Source: Mycobacteroides chelonae (GTDB lineage: Bacteria; Actinomycetota; Actinomycetes; Mycobacteriales; Mycobacteriaceae). Taken from it: a DNA stretch of 64,000 nt. Position 1 is the stretch's first letter, and each line of letters opens with the position of its first letter. Below, piece by piece: positions 1 through 9,166 of the stretch. Where the stretch lies: NCBI RefSeq assembly GCF_016767715.1, contig NZ_CP050145.1, positions 4,960,001-5,024,000 on the forward strand, written 5' to 3'. The position numbers and the translations under genes are program-made. The notes under the pieces were generated by a model. The model ran no database searches and was not told where the DNA came from. It saw nothing but the letters and a program-made list of their open reading frames with translations.

Positions 1-83
1 CCTTGGTCCCGCCCCTGCTTGTCTTCTGCGCAGATTTTGCGCCGACCATCAGCCGCCCTTCATTTGATCACCCGTGGAACGTC

Positions 84-117
84 AACAGTATATAGATTAT
101 GGTATCTAGTATATGTT
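84..117. promoter_or_regulatory. Interrupted 34-bp palindrome, probable operator
   Basis: The sequence reads AACA-N5-TAGAT-N6-ATCTA-N5-TGTT, a symmetrical dyad with both arms intact and equal spacers. It lies about 60 bp upstream of the GTG start of the hydrolase at 177, in a locally A/T-rich stretch. This is the layout of a repressor operator, for example TetR or MarR type. The regulator would be encoded left of the window; that is inference. Confidence 0.5.
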
Positions 118-176
118 ATGTTCATGAAATGGGTGCTGATTACAGATGGCCCCGACCGAAGCGACCAGGAGGCAAT

Positions 177-1067
177 GTGTCGGACATACGAACCGGCGAG
201 GTGATCATCGACGGAGTGCGCTCTCCGCTGTTGCTTGCGGGGCCGGCGCAGGGGTCTACAGCGGTGGTCTTCATTCACGGAAACCCCGGCTCATCGCACG
301 ACTTTCGCGGACTACTGGGAGCGGTCGGCGAGCACGTACGTGCCGTCGCTCCCGACATGCCCGGCTTCGGACAAGCCGACAAGCCCCGCGACTTTCCACA
401 GAACGCTGTCGGACATGCGACACATCTCGATGGCATCCTCGCCCACCTTGGAATCACCAATGTTCACCTCGTCCTGCACGACTTCGGCGGGCTCTGGGGC
501 CTGACCTGGGCCGCCGCCCATCTGGATAAGGTCGCTTCGGTCACGCTGATGAACACCGGAGCCATCGTCGAACACCGCTGGCACTGGCCCGCGCAGCAGT
601 GGGTCAGGCGGCCAATGGGTGAACTAGCGATGCGCCTGACTGTGCCACGAGTATTCAAACTTGTTGTCCAGCACGCCTACTCGTTCAAGCCCTGGCCGGT
701 GCGGTTGCCCGCTGATTTCCTTGCGCATATGGCCAAAGACTTCGATGCGGGTACACGCGATGCGGTGTTGCGTCTGTACCGTGCGTCGCGTCACATCGCA
801 GAGTTCGGCGACGCTCTCGCTTACCTGCTACAGACGAAAGACATACCGGCGCTGGTGATCTGGGGCCGTCGTGATCACTTCCTGCCGGTCAAGCACGCTC
901 ATCAACAGCTCGCTGCATTTCCTTCGGCACGGATACTCCTCTTGGAAAAGGCGGGCCACTGGCCCATGATCACCCATGCCGCCGAAACCGAAACAGCCAT
1001 ACGCGATTTCCTGATCGAACAATTATCCGAGAGCCAGGTCCACACGACTGTGCCCGCGTTGCAGTGA
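177..1067 (+). CDS. Alpha/beta-fold hydrolase (haloalkane dehalogenase/epoxide hydrolase-like)
   Basis: Single-domain alpha/beta hydrolase of 296 aa. The oxyanion-hole motif HGNPGSS is near residue 48. The nucleophile elbow reads LHDFGG, with Asp in place of Ser, as in haloalkane dehalogenases and epoxide hydrolases. A late Asp lies in the WGRRDHFLP segment and a His in KAGHWP. The GTG at 177 is chosen because AGGAGG sits 4 nt upstream at 167-172; an ATG at 99 lies inside the upstream palindrome and has no ribosome site. Nothing in the sequence identifies the substrate. The gene stands alone and converges on the patatin gene. Confidence 0.82.
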   Translation: MSDIRTGEVIIDGVRSPLLLAGPAQGSTAVVFIHGNPGSSHDFRGLLGAVGEHVRAVAPDMPGFGQADKPRDFPQNAVGHATHLDGILAHLGITNVHLVLHDFGGLWGLTWAAAHLDKVASVTLMNTGAIVEHRWHWPAQQWVRRPMGELAMRLTVPRVFKLVVQHAYSFKPWPVRLPADFLAHMAKDFDAGTRDAVLRLYRASRHIAEFGDALAYLLQTKDIPALVIWGRRDHFLPVKHAHQQLAAFPSARILLLEKAGHWPMITHAAETETAIRDFLIEQLSESQVHTTVPALQ

Positions 1068-1132
1068 GACGACCTGATCACTCCAGCTGGGCCGCAATCA
1101 GATTCGTGAGATCAAGCGGGGTGCTTTATCGA

Positions 1133-2080
1133 TCACAGCTGCGCCTGCAAGCGCATTTCGTCGATGACGCCCCGGAGGGCGACCCGCCCGATCTCGATGG
1201 CGCTCGCGATAGCGGCAAGGTCCCGAGATAGCCCCGACACATCATGCGCGCCAACAGGGGGACGCACCTGAACAAACTCCACGCCTCGCGCCCGGGCGTT
1301 GTCAGCGCGCCGGTACACGAGGTGCCGACTGAGGTGGCTCCGACCGGCACCGCGCGCGTGCCGCAGGTAGTACGGCATCAACGCGAGAAGTTCGAGCCCG
1401 GCCACGGATGCCGTCTGGTCCTCGCGCAGGGTGCGTAACACCAGTACATGCGTGGCACCCTGAGCGACAGCCGAGGGCCAGGGAATTGCCTCGGCAACGC
1501 CGCCGTCGACGAATGCACGGCCCGCGAGTTGCACTGGCGGGCCTGCTAACAGCGGCAGGCACGCACTCGCTCGTAACGCTGTCTGCAACGACGCTTGGCC
1601 TACGACGTATGGAGCCAAGTCACATGCCGCACCGGTCCGCGCATCGGTGGCGATCGGGTGAAACGTGATCGAATTGCCAAGTATTGCATCGAAATTCATT
1701 GGTGTGATTGAGGTGTAGACGTTACCGACCAGTGCCTTGAGATCAACTACCGGGCCGCCGCGCAGCAGCCGCGCCGGATCATTCACCTTCGCAGCGGCCA
1801 CTTCTGGCCACGCCCACGACGGCAGCCACCGCTGCGCCTCCCCCGTCAGCAGCCAAGCCCCGTTCAGGGCGCCGCCCGAAGTGCCGTAGACCGAGTCGAA
1901 ACAACTGGTCAGGCCGAGCTCATCGAGTGCGATGCACATACCGGCGGAGTAGGCCGATCGGTTACCACCGCCTTCGATCGCCAACGCGACACGGTGGCCG
2001 TCCTGGCGATTACCGGGGCGACTACCGGTAGCCAACCGGGCGGCCAACACGTCGATAAGCGAAAGCTGCCCGTCCGTCAC
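1133..2080 (-). CDS. Patatin-like phospholipase
   Basis: Patatin-family lipid acyl hydrolase of about 315 aa. Visible family marks are the glycine-rich oxyanion loop EGGGNRSAYSAG, the serine elbow YGTSGGA (GxSxG) and the DGG of the catalytic dyad in FVDGGVAEAIP. No signal peptide or membrane segment is seen, so it is probably cytosolic. The GTG at 2080 is preceded by GGGAGG seven bases away, which makes it a better start than the ATG at 2095, whose upstream sequence lacks a ribosome site. Just downstream of celA1 on the same strand, 35 nt away, so the two may be cotranscribed. Substrate unknown. Confidence 0.85.
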   Translation of the reverse strand: MTDGQLSLIDVLAARLATGSRPGNRQDGHRVALAIEGGGNRSAYSAGMCIALDELGLTSCFDSVYGTSGGALNGAWLLTGEAQRWLPSWAWPEVAAAKVNDPARLLRGGPVVDLKALVGNVYTSITPMNFDAILGNSITFHPIATDARTGAACDLAPYVVGQASLQTALRASACLPLLAGPPVQLAGRAFVDGGVAEAIPWPSAVAQGATHVLVLRTLREDQTASVAGLELLALMPYYLRHARGAGRSHLSRHLVYRRADNARARGVEFVQVRPPVGAHDVSGLSRDLAAIASAIEIGRVALRGVIDEMRLQAQL

Positions 2081-2115
2081 TCGAGCGCCTCCCATACGTC
2101 GATAGTTCGCGACCC

Positions 2116-3072
2116 CTACCGGCCGGCGTTGCGCGCCAGGTCGATCGCGAACTGATTGACGAAGGTGCCGGCCCGAGGATCCCCGCGGTCACATGAACCG
2201 TCAGATTCCCCGGGACGCTTGACCCACAGGTAGGCATCGACGTTCGGGCTCGCGGTGGCCGTCGTGGGCGGAGTGCCCAATGCGCGGCCGCTGGGATTAC
2301 ACCAGTAGAGGGCATCCGCGGTCGGCCCCGCTCCATTACGCGAGGTATCGATCACGTAATGCGCGCCGTTCGTCATTCCCGAAATCGCGTCGCCGTAACC
2401 GATTTCCTCATCCGTGGTGAAGAAGTTCGCGGTATTGAGGCTGAAGCCTCGGGCCTTTCCGACGCCGACATCGTTGAGTCTGGCCGCCATCACGTCGGCA
2501 CTCACCCACCGCGAGTGACCACCGTCGACATAGAGGGCCGTGGCCGGATTACGGGTCAGCGTGTCGACGGCATAGCGCATCAGCTCGAAGCGTTCCTGGC
2601 GTTGGCCGGGAGACAGGCAGTCCGCCATGGCCAGGGCGTCCGGTTCGAGGATGATTACCGCTGGCCCCGATCCCACGGCCGATGCGACGCCATCGATCCA
2701 TCCCCGATAGGCATCGGCGGATCCGAAACCGCCGGCGGCGAAACTGCCACAGTCGCGGTGGGGGATTGCGTAGAGGGCCAGCACCGGGGTGGCGCCGGAG
2801 GCCTGCGCCGCGCTGATGTACTTCGCGTCCACGCTGGGAGTCGACACATTGTCCATCCAGTACGCCTGCGGCGTGTTGGCGATGGCCGTCAACTCGGGGC
2901 TCCCGGCGCTCTGCGCGGCACGCATCGCCGCCGAGTTCGGGTTGACGTAGAACCCTTGACCGTCCAACGGGTTGTCCGCCCGCGCCACCGGACCCACGAA
3001 AAGGCCCAGACACATCACGGCCAGCAGGGGAGCGATCCGTCGCGCGAGGACACCAGCAGCTGAGGAAATCAC
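2116..3072 (-). CDS. celA1: Secreted GH6 family cellulase, CelA1-like
   Basis: Glycoside hydrolase family 6 (inverting endoglucanase/cellobiohydrolase fold), 318 aa, with an N-terminal signal peptide (about residues 1-32, ending ...GPVARA) for export. GH6 hallmarks are YAIPHRDCG, ILEPDALAMADC with its acidic residue, YVDGGHSRW, FSLNTANF, DTSRNG and the late LWVKRPGESDG segment. It closely resembles M. tuberculosis CelA1 (Rv0062) over the whole mature part. The start is GTG. In M. tuberculosis celA1 also lies a few genes from dnaB; here 36 kb separates them, partly because of the island. Native substrate in a mycobacterium is unsettled (cellulose in biofilm is one proposal). Confidence 0.9.
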   Translation of the reverse strand: MISSAAGVLARRIAPLLAVMCLGLFVGPVARADNPLDGQGFYVNPNSAAMRAAQSAGSPELTAIANTPQAYWMDNVSTPSVDAKYISAAQASGATPVLALYAIPHRDCGSFAAGGFGSADAYRGWIDGVASAVGSGPAVIILEPDALAMADCLSPGQRQERFELMRYAVDTLTRNPATALYVDGGHSRWVSADVMAARLNDVGVGKARGFSLNTANFFTTDEEIGYGDAISGMTNGAHYVIDTSRNGAGPTADALYWCNPSGRALGTPPTTATASPNVDAYLWVKRPGESDGSCDRGDPRAGTFVNQFAIDLARNAGR

Positions 3073-3130
3073 CTCAGAAAAATAGCCTCAGCACCACAAC
3101 AAGCGCCATTCGGCCCAGTAGCGATCTGCG

Positions 3131-3388
3131 CTATCTATCCATCGTGTGCGGAGGGTCGTCGACTTCCTGCTTGTCTTCACAAGCGCCCAACGCGTTGACC
3201 AGTACACAGTTGTCTCCGCTGTCCTGCTGGTTGGGAGGGAGTTCCTCGCAATCGCCGACTTCGTTGACCCTCTCGCACATCACGCGAGTGCTGGGCGCCG
3301 CGTATGCCGCGGGGGCCGAGACCTGAAAAGCACCCGCGATCATCGCGGCAAAGGCCGCGGTCACGACACCTCTCATGATGGCTGCCAC
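3131..3388 (-). CDS. Small secreted cysteine-containing protein
   Basis: 85-aa exported protein of unknown function. Residues 1-30 form a signal peptide ending in an APAAYA-type site. The mature part is short and acidic and carries four cysteines (MCERVNEVGDCEELP and NCVLVNALGACED), suggesting two disulfides. The two segments look like an internal repeat of the pattern C-x3-N-x2-G-x-C-E. GTG at 3388 is the likely start because AGGGAGG is 5 nt upstream; the ATG at 3415 lies before that site. It stands alone, with no functional hint from neighbours. Confidence 0.6.
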   Translation of the reverse strand: MAAIMRGVVTAAFAAMIAGAFQVSAPAAYAAPSTRVMCERVNEVGDCEELPPNQQDSGDNCVLVNALGACEDKQEVDDPPHTMDR

Positions 3389-3601
3389 AGTGCCCTCCCT
3401 TCTTTGTACGGGCACAACCCCCGATCACCGTTTCAGAGCGAGAACAACGGTGAATACGGGCGGTGACCACCCATTTTACAAACTAATGATCACTGCAACG
3501 AGGGTTTCGGATATGGATCGGCGACCAACTACCCAGAACCTGCGCGCTAGGGTGCTTCCGTCGGCCTCAGCGAACAGGCCGGTAGAAAAGTTGGACACCT
3601 C

Positions 3602-4627
3602 ATGACTGCACCCGCAGAAGCGTCGGCACTCGAAGCACGCGTCGGCCATTACTACCAGATGGACGGCCCCTACCTGGTGGGCCGCGAAAAGGTGCGCGAG
3701 TACGCCCGCGCGGTGCAGGACTACCACCCCGCGCACTGGGACGAGGCCGCCGCCGCAGGGCTCGGCTATTCCGGTCTGGTGGCGCCGTTGACGTTCACGT
3801 CGACCCCGGCCATGGCCTGTAACCGGCGCATGTTCGAATCCGTGGTCGTCGGGTACGACACCTACCTGCAGACCGAAGAGGTCTTTGAACAGCACCGCCC
3901 GATCATGGCCGGTGACGAGCTGCACATCGATGTGGAACTGACCTCGGTGCGCCGGGTTGCGGGCAGAGACCTGATCACCGTGACCAACACCTTCACCGAC
4001 ACAGCCGGCGCCCGCGTGCACACGCTGCACACCACCGTCGTCGGGATCACCGCAGATGAAATCAGTCCAGGGACGATGGCGGCCGTGCAGAGGGCGATGA
4101 TGCACGACGTCGACTTCTCTGGCATCGGCACAGCCGCCGACGCCTACGAGAAGACCGTCCGGCCCGAGGGCGAGGTTCGGATCGCCGCGGACAGCCGCGC
4201 ACCGGGCACGCCGTCCTTCGACGATGTGCGGGCAGGCGACGAGCTACCGGTGCACCACACCCGACTATCCCGAGGCGATCTGGTCAACTACGCCGGTGTG
4301 GCCGGCGATGCCAACCCGATTCACTGGGACGAAGACATCGCCAAACTGGCCGGACTGCCCGATGTGATCGCGCACGGCATGTTGACCATGGGATTGGGTG
4401 CCGGATTCTTCTCGCTCTGGTCGGGCGACCCGGGTGCGGTGACGCGTTACGCGGTGCGACTGTCCGCACCGGCCATCGTGTCGTCCGCCGAAGGCGCGGA
4501 CATCGAGTTCGGTGGCAAGATCAAATCGCTGGATCCGGAGACGCGCACCGGCGTCATCGTCGTCACCGCGAAGTCCAGCGGTAAGAAGATCTTTGGCCTG
4601 GCGACGCTGAACGTCCGCTTCAGCTGA
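3602..4627 (+). CDS. Fused HadA/HadB-type (3R)-hydroxyacyl dehydratase
   Basis: Two hot-dog domains in one 341-aa chain. The N-terminal half (about 1-170) is HadA-like, with YLVGREKVREYARAV and a degenerate dehydratase segment around HPAHWDEA. The C-terminal half (about 205-341) is HadB-like and keeps the hydratase-2 catalytic motif YAGVAGDANPIHWDE (Asp and His) followed by IAHGMLTMG. In the family this catalyses dehydration of 3-hydroxyacyl thioesters in fatty/mycolic acid metabolism. In M. tuberculosis HadA and HadB are separate subunits, so the fusion replaces a heterodimer. It is not next to other FAS-II genes and may be a secondary dehydratase. Confidence 0.87.
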   Translation: MTAPAEASALEARVGHYYQMDGPYLVGREKVREYARAVQDYHPAHWDEAAAAGLGYSGLVAPLTFTSTPAMACNRRMFESVVVGYDTYLQTEEVFEQHRPIMAGDELHIDVELTSVRRVAGRDLITVTNTFTDTAGARVHTLHTTVVGITADEISPGTMAAVQRAMMHDVDFSGIGTAADAYEKTVRPEGEVRIAADSRAPGTPSFDDVRAGDELPVHHTRLSRGDLVNYAGVAGDANPIHWDEDIAKLAGLPDVIAHGMLTMGLGAGFFSLWSGDPGAVTRYAVRLSAPAIVSSAEGADIEFGGKIKSLDPETRTGVIVVTAKSSGKKIFGLATLNVRFS

Positions 4628-4637
4628 TCTGACAGCG

Positions 4638-6302
4638 CTAGAGCTCTGTCACGCGTCCGTTGTCGACCCTCCAGGATCGATCCAGCCGAACGTTCTGCAG
4701 CATCCGGCGATCATGTGTCACGAGCAGCAGCGCACCGTCATAGGCCTCGAGCGCCTGCTCGAGCTGCTCGATGGCGGCGAGGTCGAGGTGATTGGTCGGC
4801 TCGTCCAGAACCAACACATTGGTGCCGCATGCCTGCAGCAATGCCAGACCCGCACGGGTGCGCTCACCAGGTGAGAGCTCGTCAACCGGGCGCTCGACGT
4901 GGTCGGCGCGCAGCCCGAACTTGGCGAGCAGGGTGCGTATATCGGCTGTCGACCATGACGGTAACCGCTGCTCGAAGCGGTCCACGAGCCGGTCCGGGCC
5001 GGTGAAATCGCCACGCGCCTGGTCGATTTCGCCGATCGAGACATTTACTCCCAGGCTCGCACGTCCCTCATCGGGTTGCAGACGCCCCAACAGCACCCGC
5101 AGCAGTGTGGACTTTCCGGCCCCGTTAGGCCCCGTAATCCCAATGCGTTCACCGGCATCAACCTGCAAGGAGACCGGCCCAAGAACAAAGTCGCCTTGCC
5201 GCACAACAGCATTGGCCAGAGTCGCAACAACCGAACTCGAACGCGGTGCGGCGCCGATGGTGAACTCGAGCACCCATTCCTTGCGGGGCTCGGCCACCTC
5301 TTCCAGGCGCGCGATCCGGCTCTCCATCTGGCGAACCTTCTGCGCCTGCTTCTCGCTGGATTCGGAGGCCGCGCGGCGCCGGATCTTGTCGTTGTCGGGA
5401 GCCTTGCGCATGGCGTTACGCACACCCTGGCTCGACCATTCCCGCTGAGTGCGAGCGCGCGCCACCAGGTCTGCCTTCTTTTCGGCGAACTCTTCGTATT
5501 GTTCGCGCCGGTGGCGCCTGCCAACCTCACGCTCTTCCAGATAGCTTTCGTAACCACCACCGAACACGGTGGTGGTGTTCTGGGCCAGGTCCAGTTCGAG
5601 GACGTGGGTGACGCTGCGGGCCAGAAACTCGCGGTCGTGACTCACCAACACCACGCCACCACGAAGATCGCGGACGAAGTCCTCGAGCCGGGCCAGTCCG
5701 TCCAGGTCAAGATCGTTTGTCGGCTCATCGAGCAAGACGATGTCGAACCGAGATAGCACCAGGGCCGCCAGTCCAACACGTGCCGCCTGCCCACCCGACA
5801 AGGACGTCATCAAGGTCGACTCCGGTCGCACCGCATCCAGACCGAGGCCCAGATCAGCCAGCGCCGCCGGCAGCCGCTCGTCAAGGTCCGCCGCCCCGGA
5901 GGCGAGCCAACGATCAAACGCCGCAGAGTAGGCCTCGGCCAGATCGGCCTCCGCTAGCCCCTGCCCCGGGTCGGCCAGCGCCGTGGCCGCAGCCTCCATG
6001 GCCTGGGTGGCATCGGTACACCCCGTGCGGCGGGCAATGTAGGCCGCGACGGTTTCCCCGGGGAGGCGCTCATGCTCCTGCGGTAACCAGCCGATGAATG
6101 CGTCGGCCGGGGCAACACTGACCACACCCTCGAGTGGTTCCAGATCCCCGGCGAGGATTCGCAGAAGGGTGCTCTTGCCGGCGCCGTTGGCGCCCACGAC
6201 TCCGATCACGTCCCCCGGCGCAACGGTTACATCGAGCCCCTCGAAGAGGGTGCGGTGAGCGAATCCGCCGGCCACATTTTTCGCGACAAGCGTTGCCGTC
6301 AT
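4638..6302 (-). CDS. ABC-F family ATPase
   Basis: Two nucleotide-binding domains in a soluble 554-aa chain with no membrane segments, so it acts on the ribosome rather than as a transporter. Domain 1 has Walker A GANGAGKST, signature LSGGQ and Walker B LLDEPTNDLD. Domain 2 has GPNGAGKST, LSPGER and LDEPTNHLDL. The linker is a charged helical pair (about residues 250-345, rich in R, E and K), the P-site tRNA interaction motif of ABC-F proteins. Family roles are translation rescue and antibiotic protection; which applies cannot be decided here. Divergent from the Tat protein at 6372. Confidence 0.88.
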   Translation of the reverse strand: MTATLVAKNVAGGFAHRTLFEGLDVTVAPGDVIGVVGANGAGKSTLLRILAGDLEPLEGVVSVAPADAFIGWLPQEHERLPGETVAAYIARRTGCTDATQAMEAAATALADPGQGLAEADLAEAYSAAFDRWLASGAADLDERLPAALADLGLGLDAVRPESTLMTSLSGGQAARVGLAALVLSRFDIVLLDEPTNDLDLDGLARLEDFVRDLRGGVVLVSHDREFLARSVTHVLELDLAQNTTTVFGGGYESYLEEREVGRRHRREQYEEFAEKKADLVARARTQREWSSQGVRNAMRKAPDNDKIRRRAASESSEKQAQKVRQMESRIARLEEVAEPRKEWVLEFTIGAAPRSSSVVATLANAVVRQGDFVLGPVSLQVDAGERIGITGPNGAGKSTLLRVLLGRLQPDEGRASLGVNVSIGEIDQARGDFTGPDRLVDRFEQRLPSWSTADIRTLLAKFGLRADHVERPVDELSPGERTRAGLALLQACGTNVLVLDEPTNHLDLAAIEQLEQALEAYDGALLLVTHDRRMLQNVRLDRSWRVDNGRVTEL

Positions 6303-6371
6303 GGCTTCATCGTCGCATCATCACGGCGCAAGAGAACCCCCGCGCCCGTACCGGACCGATACCATCGCGCC

Positions 6372-7136
6372 ATGCACCGGCCGGTTTCGAGACGCGATGC
6401 CCTTCGATACACCTTGGCCGCACCGATCCTCGCGGGTCTTCCGATGGTCCTTGCACCGAGTGCCTCCGCGGACGGGCTAAAGCTGATCGACTTCACCGAG
6501 CGGCTGGTGACCCCCGAACCGATCAAATCCGCCGGCTACGCGGGTGCCCTCGTCTATGTATCCGAGTTGCGGCCGGGAGCTACCTTTGACTTCAAACCCG
6601 TCACGCGTGACTACACCGCCGGGTTACGCGCCGCCGGACTGCACATCGTCAGCTGCTACCAGTACGGCAAGCCCGGCTGGCCCACTCCGTCCGACTTCAC
6701 CCGCGGCTACGACGGCGGCGTTGCCGACGCCCAGACCGCCTTGCGACTACACGGGGCCGCGGATGGGCCCGATACCGCGCCGATCTTCTTCAGCGTCGAC
6801 GAGGACATCGACCAGAACACCTGGAAAACGCTTGCAGTCCAATGGTTCCGGGGCATCAATTCGGTACTCGGAGTTCGCCGTACCGGCATCTATGGTCACG
6901 CCCGGGCGTGCGGGTGGGCGATCGGCGACGGCGTCATCGGGCATTCCACGACCGGCGGTTACCGCTGGGCCTGGCAGACACGAGCGTGGTCAGGCGGGGC
7001 ACGTGAGCCAGCCGCCGTGCTGTACCAGAGCGCAGTGAACACGGCGTCGAACCCCGGCCCACTGATCGGTGACGTCCACGTGGATGTCGACGATGTACTG
7101 GCAACCGATTTCGGCCAGTGGGACTTGAGCCGCTAG
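6372..7136 (+). CDS. Tat-exported DUF1906 (Rv2525c-like) glycoside-hydrolase-like protein
   Basis: 254-aa protein starting MHRPVSRRDALRY, a twin-arginine signal that ends near ...SASA. The mature part is a DUF1906 TIM-barrel-like domain related to GH25-type hydrolases, with DFTERLV at the first strand, FFSVDEDID in the middle and WAWQTRAW late. M. tuberculosis Rv2525c is a known Tat substrate linked to cell-wall properties. A paralogue of very similar sequence is at 19077-19889. The reading frame is open further upstream, but only the ATG at 6372 places the RR signal at the N-terminus. Enzymatic activity is unproven. Confidence 0.85.
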   Translation: MHRPVSRRDALRYTLAAPILAGLPMVLAPSASADGLKLIDFTERLVTPEPIKSAGYAGALVYVSELRPGATFDFKPVTRDYTAGLRAAGLHIVSCYQYGKPGWPTPSDFTRGYDGGVADAQTALRLHGAADGPDTAPIFFSVDEDIDQNTWKTLAVQWFRGINSVLGVRRTGIYGHARACGWAIGDGVIGHSTTGGYRWAWQTRAWSGGAREPAAVLYQSAVNTASNPGPLIGDVHVDVDDVLATDFGQWDLSR

Positions 7137-7194
7137 CGATCTCGCACCGCGGCCGAACCAGATTTGCCGCGGAGGGAAGCCCCCCACATCGAAG

Positions 7195-7213
7195 GAAGGT
7201 TACGCTAACCTTC
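7195..7213. promoter_or_regulatory. IdeR-like iron box
   Basis: Perfect 19-bp palindrome GAAGGTTA-CGC-TAACCTTC. It matches the mycobacterial IdeR (DtxR-family) operator core, AGGTTA-N3-TAACCT, and differs from the usual consensus only in the outer bases and the spacer. It lies 148 bp upstream of the PPE start at 7361 and just after the end of the DUF1906 gene, so the PPE gene is the natural target. Iron-repressed expression is inferred. Confidence 0.65.
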
Positions 7214-7360
7214 ATTGGCTGGCCCGATCTCGCAGGCGGTCAGCAGCACTGGAGAGGAGACGCCAGGCTGCCCGCGTGTGGCCCTGGAAATCGGTCAGAT
7301 GATGCGTTGTGAAACTGATTCCCCCACAGTCGGTCCGGTCGACGGCGCAGGCAACAGGTC

Positions 7361-8872
7361 ATGACGGCTCCGGTATGGATGGCGGCACCTCCCGAAGTGC
7401 ATTCGGCCCTACTCAGCAGCGGCCCCGGCCCGGGGTCTCTACTCGCCGCGGCATATGCCTGGCGCTCGTTGAGCACTGAATATTCTGAGGCGGCAACCGA
7501 ACTCACCACGACGTTGGGCACGGTACAAAGCGGTCCCTGGAACGGGCCCAGCGCCGATCAGTACCAGGCGGCACATGTGCCCTACCTCAGCTGGTTGCAG
7601 CAGACCAGTACTGTCAGCGCCGGAGTGGCTGCCCAGACCGAGACGGCAGCCACGGCCTATTCCGAGGCGCTGGCCACCATGCCGACGCTCGCCGAGCTCG
7701 CCGCGAATCATGCGGCGCATGGGGCGCTGACCGCCACTAATTTCTTTGGTATCAACACCATTCCGATCGCCCTCAATGAGGCCGACTACATCCGGATGTG
7801 GATACAGGCCGCGACCGTGATGAGCACCTACCAGGCTGTCTCCGAAACTTCGGTGGCCACAGCACCGCCGACCCTACCGTCACCGGTGGTGCTGTCGCCA
7901 GAAAGTGGTCGCACCGCGCGGGCCGCGGCTCAAGACGCCACCAAGCCACCCCCCATCGTGCCTGATCCGAACGATCCCATCGAGATGTTGCTGGCGAACT
8001 CTCAACACTTCCTGGGTATGTATCGCGCGCTGAAGGGACTGATTACCGACCCGGTCGGCACCATCATCCAGATCATCATCGACTTCTCCACCAATCCGGC
8101 CGCAGCCCTGGTTACCTGGCAGCCGCTGTTCTTCGTATTCGCCTATGCCGCAACGTTTGGTGTGATGGGAACGCCGATCTACGCCGCAATCTTGGGCCCC
8201 GCGGCGGGTATCTCACTGCCGCTCGCCATCACCTTGGGCAGCCTCTCTCAGATGCCCGCGGCGCCACCTGCCGACGTCGCCACGGAGGTTGTCCATCCTC
8301 GTGCCGACCAGCCGAATGCGGTCGCGATGAGCGGTGGCACGGTGACCACGGCGAGCTCGGTCGCACCTCCCCCACCGTCTACCTCCACGGTGACCCCTAC
8401 CTCTGCCCCGGCTCCCACCACCCCGCCACCCGCGGGCGCAGAAGGACTCGGATACGCCGTTCGGGGGGACGGGCCCGGATTCGGGTTCGGGCCAACCATG
8501 GGCCAGAGCACTGGCGCCGCGGCTCATGCCCCAAGCAGTGCCAGTGCGGCCGCGGCCGCACTGGCCTGCAACCCTGGAAAGTCTAAGAGCCGCAGGCGCC
8601 GTCGCGGAACCGCCGAGGACCGCGCGTACCGTCACGAATACGCCACCCTGGACAACGACATCTCTGCCGACACCGCCGCCGACGATCCGCTGACGGTGAG
8701 TGCCTCACGTACCGGCGCGGGGAAGCTCGGCTTCGCCGGTGTGCGCACCACATCGGCACCCACCGAGGCCGCCGGACTCACCACCCTCGCCGGCGACTCC
8801 CCCGAAAGCCGGGTTACCCCCATGCTCCCGGGAACGTGGAACACCGCGGAAGACGGCGGCGAAACTCGCTGA
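7361..8872 (+). CDS. PPE family protein, PPE-PPW subfamily
   Basis: 503-aa PPE protein. The N-terminus [12 protein letters not shown] and the helical PPE domain (about 1-180, with [11 protein letters not shown]) are typical. A hydrophobic helical section follows (about 205-300), then a Pro/Thr/Ser-rich linker and a basic [10 protein letters not shown] patch. The end carries GFAGV and PMLPGTW, matching the GFxGT and PxxPxxW marks of the PPE-PPW subgroup. No PE gene or ESX genes are adjacent. It lies downstream of an IdeR-like box, recalling iron-regulated PPE proteins of M. tuberculosis. Likely exported by a type VII system to the cell envelope; exact role unknown. Confidence 0.88.
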   Translation: MTAPVWMAAPPEVHSALLSSGPGPGSLLAAAYAWRSLSTEYSEAATELTTTLGTVQSGPWNGPSADQYQAAHVPYLSWLQQTSTVSAGVAAQTETAATAYSEALATMPTLAELAANHAAHGALTATNFFGINTIPIALNEADYIRMWIQAATVMSTYQAVSETSVATAPPTLPSPVVLSPESGRTARAAAQDATKPPPIVPDPNDPIEMLLANSQHFLGMYRALKGLITDPVGTIIQIIIDFSTNPAAALVTWQPLFFVFAYAATFGVMGTPIYAAILGPAAGISLPLAITLGSLSQMPAAPPADVATEVVHPRADQPNAVAMSGGTVTTASSVAPPPPSTSTVTPTSAPAPTTPPPAGAEGLGYAVRGDGPGFGFGPTMGQSTGAAAHAPSSASAAAAALACNPGKSKSRRRRRGTAEDRAYRHEYATLDNDISADTAADDPLTVSASRTGAGKLGFAGVRTTSAPTEAAGLTTLAGDSPESRVTPMLPGTWNTAEDGGETR

Positions 8873-9010
8873 TCTGGGCACCAGCTGCCGCACATACGTG
8901 CCGTTCGAAACATTTGCCATTGTTCGTGTTTGGGAATCGCATCGAGCGGGTATATCCCGGTCGTGAGGCCGAAGTGGCCGCTACGAACCTTGAGCAAGGA
9001 GAGCCGCATC

Positions 9011-9166
9011 ATGATTATCTTGGGTGTTCTGCTAGCAGTCCTGGGGTACGTCTTGGCCGTCCCGATTCTCCAGACGGTGGGGATAATCCTGGTAGTAGCC
9101 GGTGCGGTCCTGTGGATCTTAGGGGCGGTGGGTAGGCCCGTCGCGGGTCGCAAGGTGTGGTTCTGA
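9011..9166 (+). CDS. DUF6131 small membrane protein
   Basis: 51-aa protein, MIILGVLLAVLGYVLAVPI..., made almost entirely of two hydrophobic helices, ending GAVGRPVAGRKVWF. This matches the DUF6131 family of actinobacterial mini membrane proteins. ATG at 9011 is preceded by AAGGAGAG about 7 nt away, so the longer open frame starting at 8930 is not used. The stop codon is immediately followed by the GTG of the DoxX-like gene, indicating translational coupling. Function unknown. Confidence 0.72.
   Translation: MIILGVLLAVLGYVLAVPILQTVGIILVVAGAVLWILGAVGRPVAGRKVWF

Noticed and set aside
2359..3063. Plus-strand frame opposite celA1
   Set aside because: The minus-strand GH6 frame has a signal peptide and all family motifs; this one has none.
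8930..9010. 27-codon N-terminal extension of the DUF6131 protein
   Set aside because: The ATG at 9011 has a good ribosome site and gives the normal family length.
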